A DNA stretch of 20,707 nucleotides from a virus: positions 1-20,707 of IMG/VR virus record IMGVR_UViG_3300043399_001632. One strand, 5' to 3'. This document shows, in pieces, positions 1 through 6,516 of this stretch. The notes under the pieces are model-generated. The model did not search any database, had not been told where the DNA came from, and saw nothing but the letters and a program-made list of their open reading frames with translations. The number at the start of each line of letters is the position of its first letter. Within the stretch, counting starts at the first letter, position 1. Both the position numbers and the translations under genes were made by a program.

Positions 1-255
1 CTGAAGAGCGAGATTGTTGACCCGCACGGTGTGACCGTAAGCCGGTTGGCTGCTTGCTTTCATGTGACCCGCCAGACGCTCAGCAATCTGTTCAATGGCC
101 ACACCGCACTGTCCGCTGAAATGGCAATCCGGTTTGAGAAGGCTTTCGGCGTAAAGGCCGACACGTTGATGCGTATGCAGACGGCTTATGATTTAGCCCA
201 AGCCCGTGCGCACGCCGATGACATCTTAGTCGACAAGGTATTAGCTGCCGCCTGA
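1..255 (+). CDS. higA: HigA-family antitoxin, 5'-truncated by window edge
   Basis: The frame is open from base 1, so the true start lies before the window. The visible 84 residues carry an XRE-type helix-turn-helix (VSRLAACFHVTRQTLSNLFN) followed by the ALSAEMAIRFEKAFG and YDLAQAR segments typical of HigA/VapI antitoxins. A GTG at 31 also opens this frame but would remove the part before the recognition helices, so the partial reading is preferred. In the family, HigA binds and neutralises the mRNA-cleaving toxin HigB and represses its own operon. HigB usually sits upstream in the same operon and would be outside this window. The gene ends 5 bases before the convergent methyltransferase gene. 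Family assignment is firm; pairing with a toxin is inferred. Confidence 0.85.
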   Translation: MKSEIVDPHGVTVSRLAACFHVTRQTLSNLFNGHTALSAEMAIRFEKAFGVKADTLMRMQTAYDLAQARAHADDILVDKVLAAA

Positions 256-260
256 CCGGC

Positions 261-2381
261 TTAGGCAGCTTCATTGTTGATTTTTATCCCGGCAATCTCG
301 CCGAAAGTCCGGCCGTCACCTTCAAGTGTCGCGGCCTGACCGGTAAAATCCTGCCAGCGCTTCACGGCCACATCGATGTAAGCGGGATTAAGCTCGATGG
401 CGTGTATGGCGCGGCCGGTCATTTCACCCGCAATGATGGTGGTGCCCGAGCCTGAAAACGGCTCGTAGACGGCCTGCCCAGGACTAGAATTGTTCTCGAT
501 CGGGCGCTTCATGCACTCGACCGGCTTTTGGGTACCGTGGCCCGTCTCGTTCTTCTTGGGCTTGGCGATGTGCCACACGGTGGTCTGCTTGCGGTCGCCG
601 GCCCAGTGGCCTTTCGCGCCCTTCTTCACGGCATACCAGCAATTATGGGTCACGAGGCCATCAGCGACGTAATGTTGATCACCTTCGACATCCATCGAGT
701 AGACAGGGCCACTGAAGGGGCTGGCATCGTTGCCGGAGATGGTCACCCAGTCAAAGTCCTCGCCAGACGTGGGCATTGGAATTTGCATGATATCTGAAAA
801 CAAATTGCAGGCGCGAATGAGCCGCGTGGATTTACGAGAAAACATCAGTCGCTCCCCTCCACGGATCAGAGGGTGAGCTCGTTCCAGACGATGATCGCGC
901 AACAATAGGGTAGCCCGAGCATCAAGAGCTGCAAGGTTGAGGTTGGCATATATGCCGGCAATCTGCTCCCCGGTTCGCTGACGATCCGGGACCTTCGCCC
1001 AGCCATCAATTTCCCAGTGCGTGGTGGGGATGCCAAATTTGCAGGAGAGAACTTGTTCTGCGCATTGCGCGCCAGTCGTGGTGTCATGGACCGAGATAAT
1101 CCATGCCTCCTCAGCATTGTTGTCGGCGAGACGAGTAGCAAGACCAAAGCCCCGACTGTTAAACAACCTCACCCGGCCAACACGCCACCAATTGCCGCGG
1201 CGCATAAGATAGACGACATGCTTGTCTGCAGCATCCGGATTGAAGCGAACCGAGAAGCGGTGTTCGGGCGTTGATTGTGTCACACGCCCACCTGCAGCAA
1301 TGGTGTGCAGGAGCCCGTCGAACTGTCGTTCCCCAAATCGAGTAACCTCTCGGCCGCGTCGATGAATGGTGCTCGAATATGAGTTGTACGAGACAACGTA
1401 GTCACCAACTTGAAGCGTCTCGATCGGCACTTCAGAAATCCTGGCCGGCTGGGATCCGGCGCCCCGCTCGATCACCTTTTGCACCATCGTGCCTGCAGGC
1501 TGGCAGGGCTCATGTTCCCAGTGATAATCGCCGCGCGAGAGCACGAGCTGGCCTTTGTCCCAGATGATCTGGGAGCGAAGTATAAGATCGCAGGCAGCAA
1601 GACTGTCGCCGACAACGCCAGCGTAGAGCCCGGCGTGCCAGACATAGGCGACATCGCCCGGGAACAGGGCCCAGGCTTCGCGCCAGTCGGCCTTGTCGTC
1701 ATTCAGCACCTTGCCTTTGGCGGTGCCCGAAGCAGCAACCCCGGCCTTCTCACGCCAGGCTGGATCATACTCGACCCCGTAGGGAGGATCGGTGACCATC
1801 AGATGCGGTGAGACGCCGTTCAGCGCCTTGGCGACAGTGTCAGCATCGGTGCTGTCGCCGCATACGAGCCGGTGCTTGCCAAGCAGCCAGACATCGCCGG
1901 GTTTGGCGACTGGCGCGATGGGTGCCTCAGGGATCTCGTCCGGATCGGTGTTGCCCTCGGTCTTCTCGGCCAGCAGTTTCGAGAGCTCGTCGTCCGAGAA
2001 CCCGGTCAGCAGCAGATCGAAGTCGAAACCCTGTAGATCGCCGAGTTCGACCGCGAGAAGCTCAAGGTCCCAGCCGGCGTTCAGCGCAAGCTTATTGTCG
2101 GCGATGACGTAGGCCTTCTTCTGGGCTTTGCTCCAGCCCTTGGCGACCATGGTCGGTATTTGGCTGAGGCCCAGTTTGCGCGCCGCAAGCAGCCGTCCAT
2201 GGCCAGCAATCAGGCCGCCGTCTTCATCGATGAGGATCGGATTGGTCCAACCCCATTCCCGGATTGAGGCCGCGATCTGGGCGACTTGTTCGTCCGAGTG
2301 CGTGCGGGAATTGCGCGCATAGGGCGTGATCTTCTCTATCGGCCAGCGCTCACTGCGCTGGGCCGGCCAGTCCTGGTCCAT
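261..2381 (-). CDS. ParB-domain DNA methyltransferase interrupted by an in-frame intein
   Basis: This 706-residue product is a phage-type DNA adenine or N4-cytosine methyltransferase. Residues about 10-100 are a ParB/Srx-like N-terminal domain with GLIAGHGR (57-63). The beta-class order of methylase motifs follows: catalytic DPPY at 198-201, then the AdoMet-binding FSGSGTT at 642-648. Between them, residues 293-580 are an intein: Cys293 starts it, His579-Asn580 end it, and Cys581 begins the C-extein. Removing it joins HWEHEP to CWYAVKKG, the continuous HEPCWY motif of this family, and leaves a normal length of about 418 residues. The ATG is preceded by AAGGA at good spacing. Likely role is modification of phage DNA, perhaps against host restriction. 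Target sequence cannot be read from the protein. Confidence 0.93.
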   Translation of the reverse strand: MDQDWPAQRSERWPIEKITPYARNSRTHSDEQVAQIAASIREWGWTNPILIDEDGGLIAGHGRLLAARKLGLSQIPTMVAKGWSKAQKKAYVIADNKLALNAGWDLELLAVELGDLQGFDFDLLLTGFSDDELSKLLAEKTEGNTDPDEIPEAPIAPVAKPGDVWLLGKHRLVCGDSTDADTVAKALNGVSPHLMVTDPPYGVEYDPAWREKAGVAASGTAKGKVLNDDKADWREAWALFPGDVAYVWHAGLYAGVVGDSLAACDLILRSQIIWDKGQLVLSRGDYHWEHEPCQPAGTMVQKVIERGAGSQPARISEVPIETLQVGDYVVSYNSYSSTIHRRGREVTRFGERQFDGLLHTIAAGGRVTQSTPEHRFSVRFNPDAADKHVVYLMRRGNWWRVGRVRLFNSRGFGLATRLADNNAEEAWIISVHDTTTGAQCAEQVLSCKFGIPTTHWEIDGWAKVPDRQRTGEQIAGIYANLNLAALDARATLLLRDHRLERAHPLIRGGERLMFSRKSTRLIRACNLFSDIMQIPMPTSGEDFDWVTISGNDASPFSGPVYSMDVEGDQHYVADGLVTHNCWYAVKKGAKGHWAGDRKQTTVWHIAKPKKNETGHGTQKPVECMKRPIENNSSPGQAVYEPFSGSGTTIIAGEMTGRAIHAIELNPAYIDVAVKRWQDFTGQAATLEGDGRTFGEIAGIKINNEAA
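642..1505 (-). other. Intein (288 aa) within the methyltransferase
   Basis: This is an in-frame protein-splicing element of the HINT superfamily. Block A begins with the nucleophile Cys293 in CQPAGTMV. Block B is the T-x-x-H motif TPEH (371-374). Block F is YSMDVEGDQHYVADGL, and block G is VTHN followed by extein Cys581. Every catalytic residue of a class 1 intein is present, so splicing is expected. About 170 residues separate blocks B and F, more than in a mini-intein (about 130-150 in total). No LAGLIDADG or HNH motif is visible there; a GIY-YIG-like pattern is possible and is described in the findings. By eye, base composition is less GC-rich than the flanking extein, consistent with separate acquisition. 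Confidence 0.93.
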
Positions 2382-2431
2382 AAATATCCTTGGATTACGT
2401 TCGGCCGCGGCAGCCAGACGGCTCGCGGCAC

Positions 2432-2461
2432 TTGATAGGAATGTCGCAGCACAGCTATGGA
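2432..2461 (+). promoter_or_regulatory. Candidate sigma70 promoter of the tRNA gene
   Basis: TTGATA (2432-2437) and TATGGA (2456-2461) are separated by 18 bases and lie just upstream of the tRNA, giving a leader of only a few bases. The -35 match is good and the -10 match is moderate. This is inference from consensus and position only. Confidence 0.4.
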
Positions 2462-2472
2462 CGGTTGCGGTG

Positions 2473-2549
2473 GGGCCTGTAGCTCAGTTGGTTAGAGCTG
2501 GCCGCTCATAACGGCTAGGTCGCGGGTTCGAGTCCTGCCGGGCCCACCA
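2473..2549 (+). tRNA. tRNA-Ile2 (CAT anticodon, probably lysidine-modified)
   Basis: A full cloverleaf folds from these 77 bases. Acceptor arms GGGCCTG/CGGGCCC have one G-U pair, the D-stem is GCTC/GAGC, and the anticodon stem GGCCG/CGGCT encloses the loop CTCATAA with anticodon CAT at 2507-2509. The T-arm is GCGGG-TTCGAGT-CCTGC, the discriminator base is A, and CCA is encoded. CAT could mean initiator Met, elongator Met or Ile2. The GGGCC acceptor and GGCCG/CGGCT anticodon stem resemble the alphaproteobacterial Ile2 tRNA from memory, whose C34 is converted to lysidine by TilS to read AUA. The 3' CCA ends directly against the stop codon of the convergent gene. It may be phage-borne or a host tRNA captured by the element. 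Confidence 0.9.
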
Positions 2550-3014
2550 TCACGCCAGCCCGTCGTTGGTCAGCGTCACCACCCAGTAGCGCGTTGTTCC
2601 CCCGACCGTCCCACTGACGGTCCAGGTCGATTCACGGACGGTGTAACCGCTGTTGGAGAGGGAAAATGTAATCGAAGTCGCCGAGCCTCCGGAGGCAACG
2701 TTCGCGGAGCCGTAAGTTCCGCTGCGCGAATATGTCCAGACCGCGGCCTGACTGCAGGTAATAGTAACCTGCGCAGTTCCGCCCCCAGATCGCCAATCCG
2801 ACAAAGCAACCGGAGAACCGCTGCTTGTTCCACCCGCCGGCGAGAACGTGGCACCGCCCTTCCCGTAGAGCTGGGAAAGAGAAATAGCGCCGGATGCAAC
2901 GCCGGCCAGATTACGGACCGCCGTCTCCCCTAGGGATATGGCTGTGCCAACCGCACGGCCAATCTCAGCGGCAACTGCGCTAAGTGAAATGGGCCCAGTT
3001 GTCAGTAACGGCAT
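2550..3014 (-). CDS. Probable phage virion/tail-associated protein
   Basis: This is a 154-residue protein. Residues 1-52 contain SLSAVAAEIG, a VRNLAG segment and ISLSQLYGK. This S-L-S / VR-L-G / SG-IS-YGK module recurs at the N-terminus of small phage tail or structural proteins. The rest is rich in Gly, Ser and Thr with alternating beta-strand-like segments (TAQVTITCS, TSITFSLSNSGYTV, RYWVVTLTN), suggesting an Ig-like or jelly-roll beta domain. AAGGAAGAG precedes the ATG. There is no signal peptide or membrane segment. Its isolation from other structural genes here fits an accessory decoration or fibre role, which is inferred. Confidence 0.6.
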   Translation of the reverse strand: MPLLTTGPISLSAVAAEIGRAVGTAISLGETAVRNLAGVASGAISLSQLYGKGGATFSPAGGTSSGSPVALSDWRSGGGTAQVTITCSQAAVWTYSRSGTYGSANVASGGSATSITFSLSNSGYTVRESTWTVSGTVGGTTRYWVVTLTNDGLA

Positions 3015-3132
3015 CGCTGCTCTTCCTTTTTAGACCAGAATTATGCGACTTTCGGGTTTCTGACCCCCGGTTCGAGTTTCGCGGGTGCGTGAATTTTGGA
3101 CCAAGCGCGGTTTCCGCCTGGCAGGTGCCAGA

Positions 3133-3852
3133 CTATGCGAGGCCCCCCATGCCCCGGTGCACCCAGATCCGCTCAGGATTGGCCGATCCGGGAGGTAATG
3201 CATCGCCCTTTTCGAGATTGCAGGCGCGATGGGCACAGGCGACATTATCGTGAGTATGCGTCCCGCCGGCCGACAATGGAATGATATGATCCAGCTCCGG
3301 AGCGTTCCAAAGCATGGTGCCGCGCAGTTCACGAGGAGCTTCCTCACCACAGATGTGGCAGGTCCACTGATCACGTTCCATAATCGCAATCGGATTGATC
3401 GGTACAGCAACAGCACCGTAGGATCGGGCTCTATCAATACCCTTCGAAACACGCCGCAGATTGCGAGCGGAACAGATTTCCGAACAAAATGTTCGTCGCT
3501 TATCACCGTAAGCGGGCAGAAACCCGTTCCCACATTCGCGGCAGATGCATTCAACCTTTTTCGGGGCCCTGCTACGTTCCCAACATTGATGCGAACAGAA
3601 CCTGGCGCTCGCTTGCGCTTCGAAACCCCCTCCACACTCGGCGCATTTCTTCTGCCGATTGGCTATGCGCAGTTCAGCAAGGCGGGCCAGCCTTGCAGCC
3701 CTCGAAGCTGAACGCTCACGCCGCATCAGTTCAAAACCGCAACCGCGAGAGCAGCAGCGCCCACTGTCGCGCGAACTGCGGATCTTCCTAGCAATTGGTT
3801 GTGAGCAGACCTGACACTGGGGGAGCGTGCCCGCCGAAGCGAGTTGCACCAT
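3133..3852 (-). CDS. HNH endonuclease with N-terminal zinc-finger repeats
   Basis: This is a 239-residue protein. The C-terminal HNH domain has C-x2-C at 165-168, the core Asp188-His189, then Asn203, His208, Cys211 and Asn212. Upstream are three Cys-rich treble-clef or zinc-ribbon units (cysteines near 13-38, 70-90 and 102-127), which probably bind DNA or stabilise the fold. The start is fixed by AGGAGG six bases before the ATG. Such free-standing HNH nucleases are common in phages, either as homing nucleases or as helpers in DNA packaging. No terminase is visible nearby, so a homing or accessory role is as likely as packaging. A smaller HNH gene lies 33 bases upstream on the same strand. Confidence 0.85.
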   Translation of the reverse strand: MVQLASAGTLPQCQVCSQPIARKIRSSRDSGRCCSRGCGFELMRRERSASRAARLARLAELRIANRQKKCAECGGGFEAQASARFCSHQCWERSRAPKKVECICRECGNGFLPAYGDKRRTFCSEICSARNLRRVSKGIDRARSYGAVAVPINPIAIMERDQWTCHICGEEAPRELRGTMLWNAPELDHIIPLSAGGTHTHDNVACAHRACNLEKGDALPPGSANPERIWVHRGMGGLA

Positions 3853-3885
3853 GGCGGCCTCCTGATCTGTTTCAGATGTTTGACG

Positions 3886-4152
3886 TCACCCTATCGGCCA
3901 CCCGTCGTGCCCCACGGCGACCGTCCTGCGCTTGCCGAACTGCTGCGCAGTCCGCCTGGCGTGGCACTCAGCGCAGAGGCAGCGGATGTTGCTGTCCTGG
4001 TCCGATCCGCCATGGGCCAGCGGCACGATGTGATCAGGTACGCTCGCCTCCCGGACAATCCCGGCAGAGGCACAATCGCGGCAGAGGGGTTCAGCTTTAA
4101 GTCGGCGAAGGCGCTGGGCAACTGCTCGGCGGCCACGGAGTCGCTCCGCCAT
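3886..4152 (-). CDS. Small HNH endonuclease
   Basis: This 88-residue protein starts MAERLRGRRAV, the usual start of compact phage HNH proteins. A GTG three codons upstream (4161) is an alternative start that would overlap nothing important. The nuclease core is C24-x2-C27, Asp40-His41 in VPDHIVPLAHGG, Asn55, and a second zinc pair in CLCAECHARR. In HK97-type phages, small HNH proteins of this kind sit beside terminase and support packaging. Here no terminase is within view. It follows a 55-codon gene by 12 bases and precedes the larger HNH gene, apparently in one transcript. Confidence 0.85.
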   Translation of the reverse strand: MAERLRGRRAVAQRLRRLKAEPLCRDCASAGIVREASVPDHIVPLAHGGSDQDSNIRCLCAECHARRTAQQFGKRRTVAVGHDGWPIG

Positions 4153-4164
4153 TACGATCACCCA

Positions 4165-4332
4165 TCAATTGTCGGGTTGGATTTCCGCAAGTGCCATTGC
4201 GATCTTGGTGGCAACGACCTCTTCCGCGCTCTGGCGCACAGCGGGGTCACGCGAGGCAAGATCGGCCCGCAAAAGCTCAGGAAGCTTCTGCACAACTTCT
4301 GCAATGACTGTTCTGTAATCAGTGCCCGACAT
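4165..4332 (-). CDS. Small conserved-looking phage protein (55 aa)
   Basis: This short frame was found by reading the strand directly. It starts MSGTDYRTVIAEVVQKLP, continues with the charged helical stretch LLRADLASRDPAVRQSAEEV, and ends AEIQPDN. It is predicted to be two amphipathic helices. It faintly resembles the small DUF6771-type proteins of sphingomonad phages, but I am not sure of that. Upstream of the ATG is GGGG at a workable distance. The gene lies just before the small HNH gene in the same direction. Codon use looks coding, unlike the overlapping 69-codon frame, which is Ser/Arg/Pro-rich. Confidence 0.6.
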   Translation of the reverse strand: MSGTDYRTVIAEVVQKLPELLRADLASRDPAVRQSAEEVVATKIAMALAEIQPDN

Positions 4333-4366
4333 GCCGGCCCCATGCTTTGGATGGCCTGGTCACGCA

Positions 4367-4405
4367 AGCCAAAACAACAACGCCCGGAAGCGTTTGCTCC
4401 GGGCG
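4367..4405 (-). terminator. Rho-independent terminator of the leftward 4526-6078 operon
   Basis: On the minus strand a GC-rich hairpin (CGCCCGGAGC ... GCTTCCGGGCG, 10 pairs with one bulged base, 4-base loop, 4381-4405) is followed by TTGTTGTTTT. It lies about 120 bases after the stop of the gene ending at 4526 and before the 55-codon gene, so it probably ends the upstream transcript. It could instead act as an attenuator for the HNH genes. Confidence 0.6.
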
Positions 4406-4525
4406 CAGTTGTGAACTCTCTATTTCGGAAGCCCTATACACTCGCGCTACCTGCGTCAACACTGTATTTTCATTTTATCATTAAATGACAGTTTTTTAGT
4501 TTCACTTGCTCACCAAGATTCTAAA

Positions 4526-5104
4526 CTAACTGTCTCGCCTGATCCGGAAGAAACGGCACAGTGCTTCAAGGCCCAGGCACAGGTTGTGTAGGTCTGCGGC
4601 TGACCAGCGCAGCGCTTCAACATCATGGCAGGCCAGCAGGTGCACCAGCACGCTCGGCCGGCGTCCGGCACCGCCCTGCATATCCTGATCACAGGTCCGC
4701 AGCATGAGCGCAGCCCCTGCAGCCTGACGCCGGATCTTCTCGACCAGCTCCGGATCTGGTTCCGGCGTACCGCCCCCGAAGATCCCCTCGTTGATGAGGA
4801 GCCCGGTGACCGAACGCGGCTGCTCGCTGGGCAGCCCCATGACCGCGTTGCGGCGCGCGATAAGCTCTCCGTAAAGCTCGGCCGCGGCAAACTGGTCCGC
4901 CGTGATCTTGCCAGCAAAGGCCATGCGGCCAAGGGCTGTGCCCAGGCGCTCGTCCCTCGCCTGCCGGGCTGAGATCCCGAAGTGGCGCTGTCGGGCTTCA
5001 AGCACTGTCGCCATTGCGTCGCGCTGGCTTTCACCGTGGCCCGGCTGGACCAGCTTGCCGGAGGGATGCCGGCGACCGGCCTTGCGCTTACGCCCCTTTG
5101 CCAC
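4526..5104 (-). CDS. Hypothetical phage protein, helix-rich
   Basis: I do not recognise this 192-residue protein. It has a basic N-terminus (MAKGRKRKAGRRHPSGK), then the helical stretch LGTALGRMAFAGKITADQF with AAELYGELIARRNAVMG, and ends in CRFFRIRRDS. Two Cys-containing helices lie in the last third. The GTG at 5104 is preferred because GGAGG lies six bases before it. The longer frame from a TTG at 5155 has no ribosome-binding site and overlaps the upstream gene more. The segment around ITADQFAAAELYGELI resembles small proteins seen in alphaproteobacterial prophages, without known function. It overlaps the 62-codon gene by 17 bases, indicating translational coupling. Confidence 0.7.
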   Translation of the reverse strand: MAKGRKRKAGRRHPSGKLVQPGHGESQRDAMATVLEARQRHFGISARQARDERLGTALGRMAFAGKITADQFAAAELYGELIARRNAVMGLPSEQPRSVTGLLINEGIFGGGTPEPDPELVEKIRRQAAGAALMLRTCDQDMQGGAGRRPSVLVHLLACHDVEALRWSAADLHNLCLGLEALCRFFRIRRDS

Positions 5105-5276
5105 TGCGGCCTCCATACAGGCGCTCGCCGATTGCACGGATGGCTTCACGCTCAATCGCAGTCAGGCGATGATCGCTGACCGAGATGGCGAAGATCCCGC
5201 TGCGCCAACCATCACGGCGAAGCTCTTCACCATCCCGCTGACGGCCGTGGGCGTAAATGCTCGAGGTCATAGCCAT
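5088..5276 (-). CDS. Small hypothetical phage protein (62 aa)
   Basis: The start is the ATG overlapping the upstream stop as TGATG at 5274-5278, with GGGAGGTG just before it. The longer open frame back to 5381 lies inside the DUF6378 gene and has an implausible Arg/Pro/Cys-rich composition, so it is rejected as coding. The protein reads MAMTSSIYAHGRQRDGEEL, then a short beta-like segment GIFAISVSDHRL, and a C-terminal helix TAIEREAIRAIGERLYG. No domain is recognised. It is translationally coupled to its neighbours in an operon with the resolvase and DUF6378 genes. Confidence 0.6.
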   Translation of the reverse strand: MAMTSSIYAHGRQRDGEELRRDGWRSGIFAISVSDHRLTAIEREAIRAIGERLYGGRSGKGA

Positions 5277-5530
5277 CAGCGCACCTCCCTGAGCAGCGCG
5301 GCATAGCCGATGACATCGACCAGGCTGTCGACATGGCCGGGGTCGTAGGCGAGCCGAGCCAGCTTCAGATCGATCATGCAAAGCGCGACCTGTTCCGGCG
5401 TTACCAGCGTCCCAAGCGTGATAGACCAGCGCTTGGCGATTTCGCCGAACTGCTCAGCTGGATCGCCGTAAGCATCGCGGCGCTCTTCGAGCACCTTGGC
5501 GGTGTGACCGAGAATGGACCAGGTGCTCAC
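5276..5530 (-). CDS. DUF6378 (MazG-like) phage protein
   Basis: This is an 84-residue, all-helical protein with the DUF6378 pattern: ERRDAYGDPAEQFGEIAKRW, TPEQVALCMIDLKLARL, then PGHVDSLVDVIGYAAL. The Glu/Asp residues in these helices resemble the metal-binding core of MazG/dUTPase-like nucleotide pyrophosphohydrolases, so a nucleotide-pool role is a reasonable inference but unproven. The start is the GTG in GTGA, overlapping the stop of the resolvase gene by four bases. The length matches family members in phages. Confidence 0.75.
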   Translation of the reverse strand: MSTWSILGHTAKVLEERRDAYGDPAEQFGEIAKRWSITLGTLVTPEQVALCMIDLKLARLAYDPGHVDSLVDVIGYAALLREVR

Positions 5531-6078
5531 CGGACACCTCCCTTGGTCTCAATGGCCCAAAGGAGGATCGCCAGCGCGTCTGCCTCATTGTCGTCGACAG
5601 GCGCGTAGCCGCGGGCGCGCATCGCATCGATCACCCCCGCCTTGTCGGCATTGCCCTTGCCTGTGGCGAAGCGCTTGATCGTGCCAACAGGCACCCCCTG
5701 ATAGGCGATCAGGTGCTCCTCGCACCACGCAGTCAAAGCGCCGAGCAGTCCCCCATGAATGTGGGCAGCATCATTCCCAGCGTGGCGGCGCACTTCCTCG
5801 AAATAGACGGCCTCGATCGGCCCTGCCTGTTCTTCGAGCTCTTCGAGCCACCGGCGAAAACGCAGGAAGCGCATCCCGCCGCCGTCGTAGCGCGACGGTT
5901 TGAACGAGACTGTGCCGCTCGAGATGTAATCGTCGCAGCCCTTCAAGGCCCAGCCAGTGCTGGTGCCGATATCGATCGCAAGGGTTGCGCCACGGGTGAT
6001 GGTTCGCACTGCGGCCGGTTTGGCAGCAAGCGGAGCGGCAACCGCATCAGCGGCAGCAGCAAGGCAGTTCTGGTTCAA
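5527..6078 (-). CDS. RuvC-like Holliday junction resolvase
   Basis: This is a 183-residue RNase H-fold nuclease. The first catalytic Asp is in LAIDIGTSTGW (Asp36). The second acidic position is in VYFEEVRRH (about Glu94). The third cluster is in VDDNEADALAILLW (Asp162-Asp167). These match RuvC-type phage resolvases, which cut four-way junctions and branched DNA during recombination and before packaging. The TTG start at 6078 has AAGGAGG six bases upstream, which decides it. The first 30 residues are an Ala-rich extension. It is first in a leftward operon with DUF6378 and small genes, and complements the recombination enzymes at 13311-15861. Confidence 0.88.
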   Translation of the reverse strand: MNQNCLAAAADAVAAPLAAKPAAVRTITRGATLAIDIGTSTGWALKGCDDYISSGTVSFKPSRYDGGGMRFLRFRRWLEELEEQAGPIEAVYFEEVRRHAGNDAAHIHGGLLGALTAWCEEHLIAYQGVPVGTIKRFATGKGNADKAGVIDAMRARGYAPVDDNEADALAILLWAIETKGGVR

Positions 6079-6242
6079 AGCAATCCTCCTTTGTCGAGGA
6101 TCGCCGCGTCAGTGGCCTTCTACCGCGTGGCTGGGGGCGCCGAAAATAGGACGGCTCCCACAAAGCTAATTGCTCAAACACCTCAACAACCACTCAAGTT
6201 CACCGAGATCGTAAAAGCGTTTTGATTTCAGTAGGTTTATAA

Positions 6243-6344
6243 AACTTCTCAATTACTCAATATATATACAATCATATACCGTCCCTCCTTACCCCTCCCC
6301 CCCCTTTTTCGCGCGCGCGAGAGAAGTTGAGTTTTTGAGAAGTT
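6243..6344. repeat. 18-base inverted repeat flanking AT-rich and CG-alternating DNA
   Basis: The left arm is AACTTCTCAATTACTCAA at 6243-6260. The right arm is TTGAGTTTTTGAGAAGTT at 6327-6344. They are complementary at 16 of 18 positions across a 66-base spacer. The core TTGAGAAGTT recurs as TTGAGATGTT (6379-6388) and TTGAGGAGTT (6410-6419), iteron-like in spacing and orientation. Confidence 0.75.
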
Positions 6345-6490
6345 CGAGAAAACCGCAGATTTATGAGGGTTTTGGATGTTGAGATGTTTCCGTGCGGTGT
6401 TTCTGATCGTTGAGGAGTTAGCCAGCGCGCCCAGGCCGGGACCTATTCCGCCGATCAGGACCGTTGCGTTTATTTCGAATAAGCGGTAGT

Positions 6491-6505
6491 GAGGTTTTCA
6501 ACCTC
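6491..6505. promoter_or_regulatory. Palindromic operator candidate of the toxin-antitoxin operon
   Basis: GAGGTT-TTC-AACCTC is a perfect 6-3-6 inverted repeat directly before the ribosome-binding site. A second one, TTATT-TCG-AATAA, lies at 6470-6482, between the possible -35 TTGCGT (6464) and -10 TAGTGA (6487). Antitoxins usually autorepress through such sites; this is inferred. Confidence 0.4.
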
Positions 6506-6516
6506 GGAGAGCAAAC

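Larger units (their letters stand above)
6079..6516. promoter_or_regulatory. Repeat-rich divergent intergenic region; candidate origin or operator
   Basis: No gene is visible in these 438 bases. They hold an 18-base inverted repeat (6243-6260 and 6327-6344, 16 of 18 matching), several copies of TTGAGRWGTT, an AT-rich stretch TATATATACAATCATATA, a polypyrimidine tract with eight C (6282-6310) and alternating CGCGCGCGCG (6310-6319). Nearer the toxin-antitoxin genes are two short palindromes. The resolvase promoter (leftward) must also lie here, but I cannot place it with confidence. Confidence 0.5.

Noticed and set aside
642-1505. Interpreting the methylase interior as a separate inserted gene or a frameshifted pseudogene
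   Set aside because: The frame is continuous and has intact HINT splice motifs at both junctions, so an intein explains it fully.
2473-2549. Reading the CAT-anticodon tRNA as tRNA-Met
   Set aside because: Acceptor and anticodon stems fit the alphaproteobacterial Ile2 type better than initiator or elongator Met; no C1-A72 mismatch of an initiator is seen.
3118-3131. Palindrome CTGGCAGGTGCCAG after the larger HNH gene as a terminator
   Set aside because: It has a very short loop and no U-tract; it may be chance.
4158-4367. 69-codon minus-strand frame ahead of the small HNH gene
   Set aside because: Its composition (Ser/Arg/Pro/Cys-rich) looks non-coding, and the 55-codon frame inside the same stretch looks much more protein-like.
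4433-4459. Minus-strand TTGACG ... TATAGG as a promoter for the HNH genes
   Set aside because: The spacer is only 15 bases and a terminator-like hairpin lies directly downstream. The evidence is too weak to list as a feature.
4471-4500. Plus-strand hairpin TCATTT/AAATGA followed by a T-run
   Set aside because: It has an AT-only six-pair stem and no plus-strand gene ends nearby; it is probably just AT-rich intergenic sequence.
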